Both the position numbers and the translations under genes were made by a program. This document shows, one piece after another, positions 46,733 to 46,996 of a stretch of 46,996 nt of DNA (position 1 is the first letter of the stretch; each line of letters begins with the position of its first letter). This stretch comes from Bacteroidia bacterium. Its GTDB lineage: Bacteria > Bacteroidota > Bacteroidia > Bacteroidales > GWF2-35-48. The DNA lies in assembly GCA_016212695.1 (NCBI GenBank), contig JACREX010000069.1:1-46996 (forward strand). Direction: 5' to 3'. Under the pieces are notes generated by a model. That model was not told the origin of the DNA. It worked only from the letters and a program-made list of their open reading frames with translations, and ran no database searches.

Positions 46733-46996
46733 ATGAAAAAGTTACTTTTATTTATAACGATTATTACCGTATCGTTTATCACAGCAAGGTCGCAGCAGTT
46801 TCCTTTATACAGCCAGTACATGATGAACGGATTCCTGTTGAATCCGGCGATAGCGGGAACAGTAACTTATGTGCCGGTTTGTCTCACGGTACGTCAACAA
46901 TGGGCAGGCATCAAAGATGCGCCGCAAACCGTAGCATTGAGTTCTCATACCTTGCTTGGCCGGGCAGAGGGAGTGGGAGGTTATGTTTTTAATGAC
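46733..46996 (+). CDS. PorP/SprF-family type IX secretion membrane protein (3' partial)
   Basis: 88 codons are visible before the window ends. A signal peptide (MKKLLLFITIITVSFITARS) is followed by QQFPLYSQYMMNGFLLNPAI, then RQQWAGIKDAPQTVALSSH and GVGGYVFND. This is the characteristic beginning of the PorP/SprF family of outer-membrane beta-barrel proteins. By family knowledge SprF is needed to export SprB and forms the membrane partner of CHU_C-bearing adhesins. It lies directly downstream of the giant adhesin in the same direction. The start is the only good ATG, with an A-rich leader. Confidence 0.9.
   Translation, partial: MKKLLLFITIITVSFITARSQQFPLYSQYMMNGFLLNPAIAGTVTYVPVCLTVRQQWAGIKDAPQTVALSSHTLLGRAEGVGGYVFND

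Overview
The window looks like a chromosomal segment of a gliding or T9SS-bearing Bacteroidota bacterium. The evidence is: giant surface proteins built of SprB-type repeats and ending in CHU_C (type B) sorting domains; a type A Por_Secre_tail protein; a PorP/SprF-family gene at the right edge; TAnnTTTG-type promoter elements; and A-rich leaders without Shine-Dalgarno sequences. Base composition is moderately AT-rich. I cannot name a genus.

Layout. (1) 1-9840, + strand: the 3' part of a giant SprB-repeat adhesin that enters from the left, a small T9SS type A cargo protein, and a lipoprotein with a caspase-like (C14) domain. (2) 9837-11181: murB on the - strand, then a + strand tRNA-Lys(TTT) with its own promoter and terminator. 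(3) 11285-23607, - strand: one tightly packed gene string, transcribed hsdM, AlbA_2/Schlafen-like ATPase, 77-aa ORF, hsdS, hsdR, sbcD, sbcC, with gaps of 0-21 bases or short overlaps. It is a type I restriction-modification island with an embedded regulator-like gene and a downstream SbcCD nuclease. (4) 23608-23908: a gene-free spacer with two facing arrays of 8-bp repeats. (5) 23909-26488, - strand: a polytopic GT-C-like membrane protein with C-terminal TPRs. (6) 26689-46996, + strand: a block of exported proteins. It holds a small secreted protein, an Ig/SprB adhesin with CHU_C, two paralogous exported proteins resembling phage tail fibres (the second with a peptidase S74 intramolecular chaperone), a second SprB adhesin whose last ~160 residues are almost the same as the first one's, and the start of a PorP/SprF gene.

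How it fits together. Regions 1 and 6 probably build the cell surface: the T9SS exports the CHU_C and type A proteins, and the PorP/SprF protein is the expected outer-membrane partner of the neighbouring adhesin. Region 3 is a defence module in which SbcCD could process ends made by the restriction enzyme (inference). The most interesting observations are coupled cysteine pairs in subsets of SprB repeats, HxH-rich fibre proteins with Sec signals, the hsd-AlbA_2-ORF77-sbcDC arrangement, and the facing octamer arrays.
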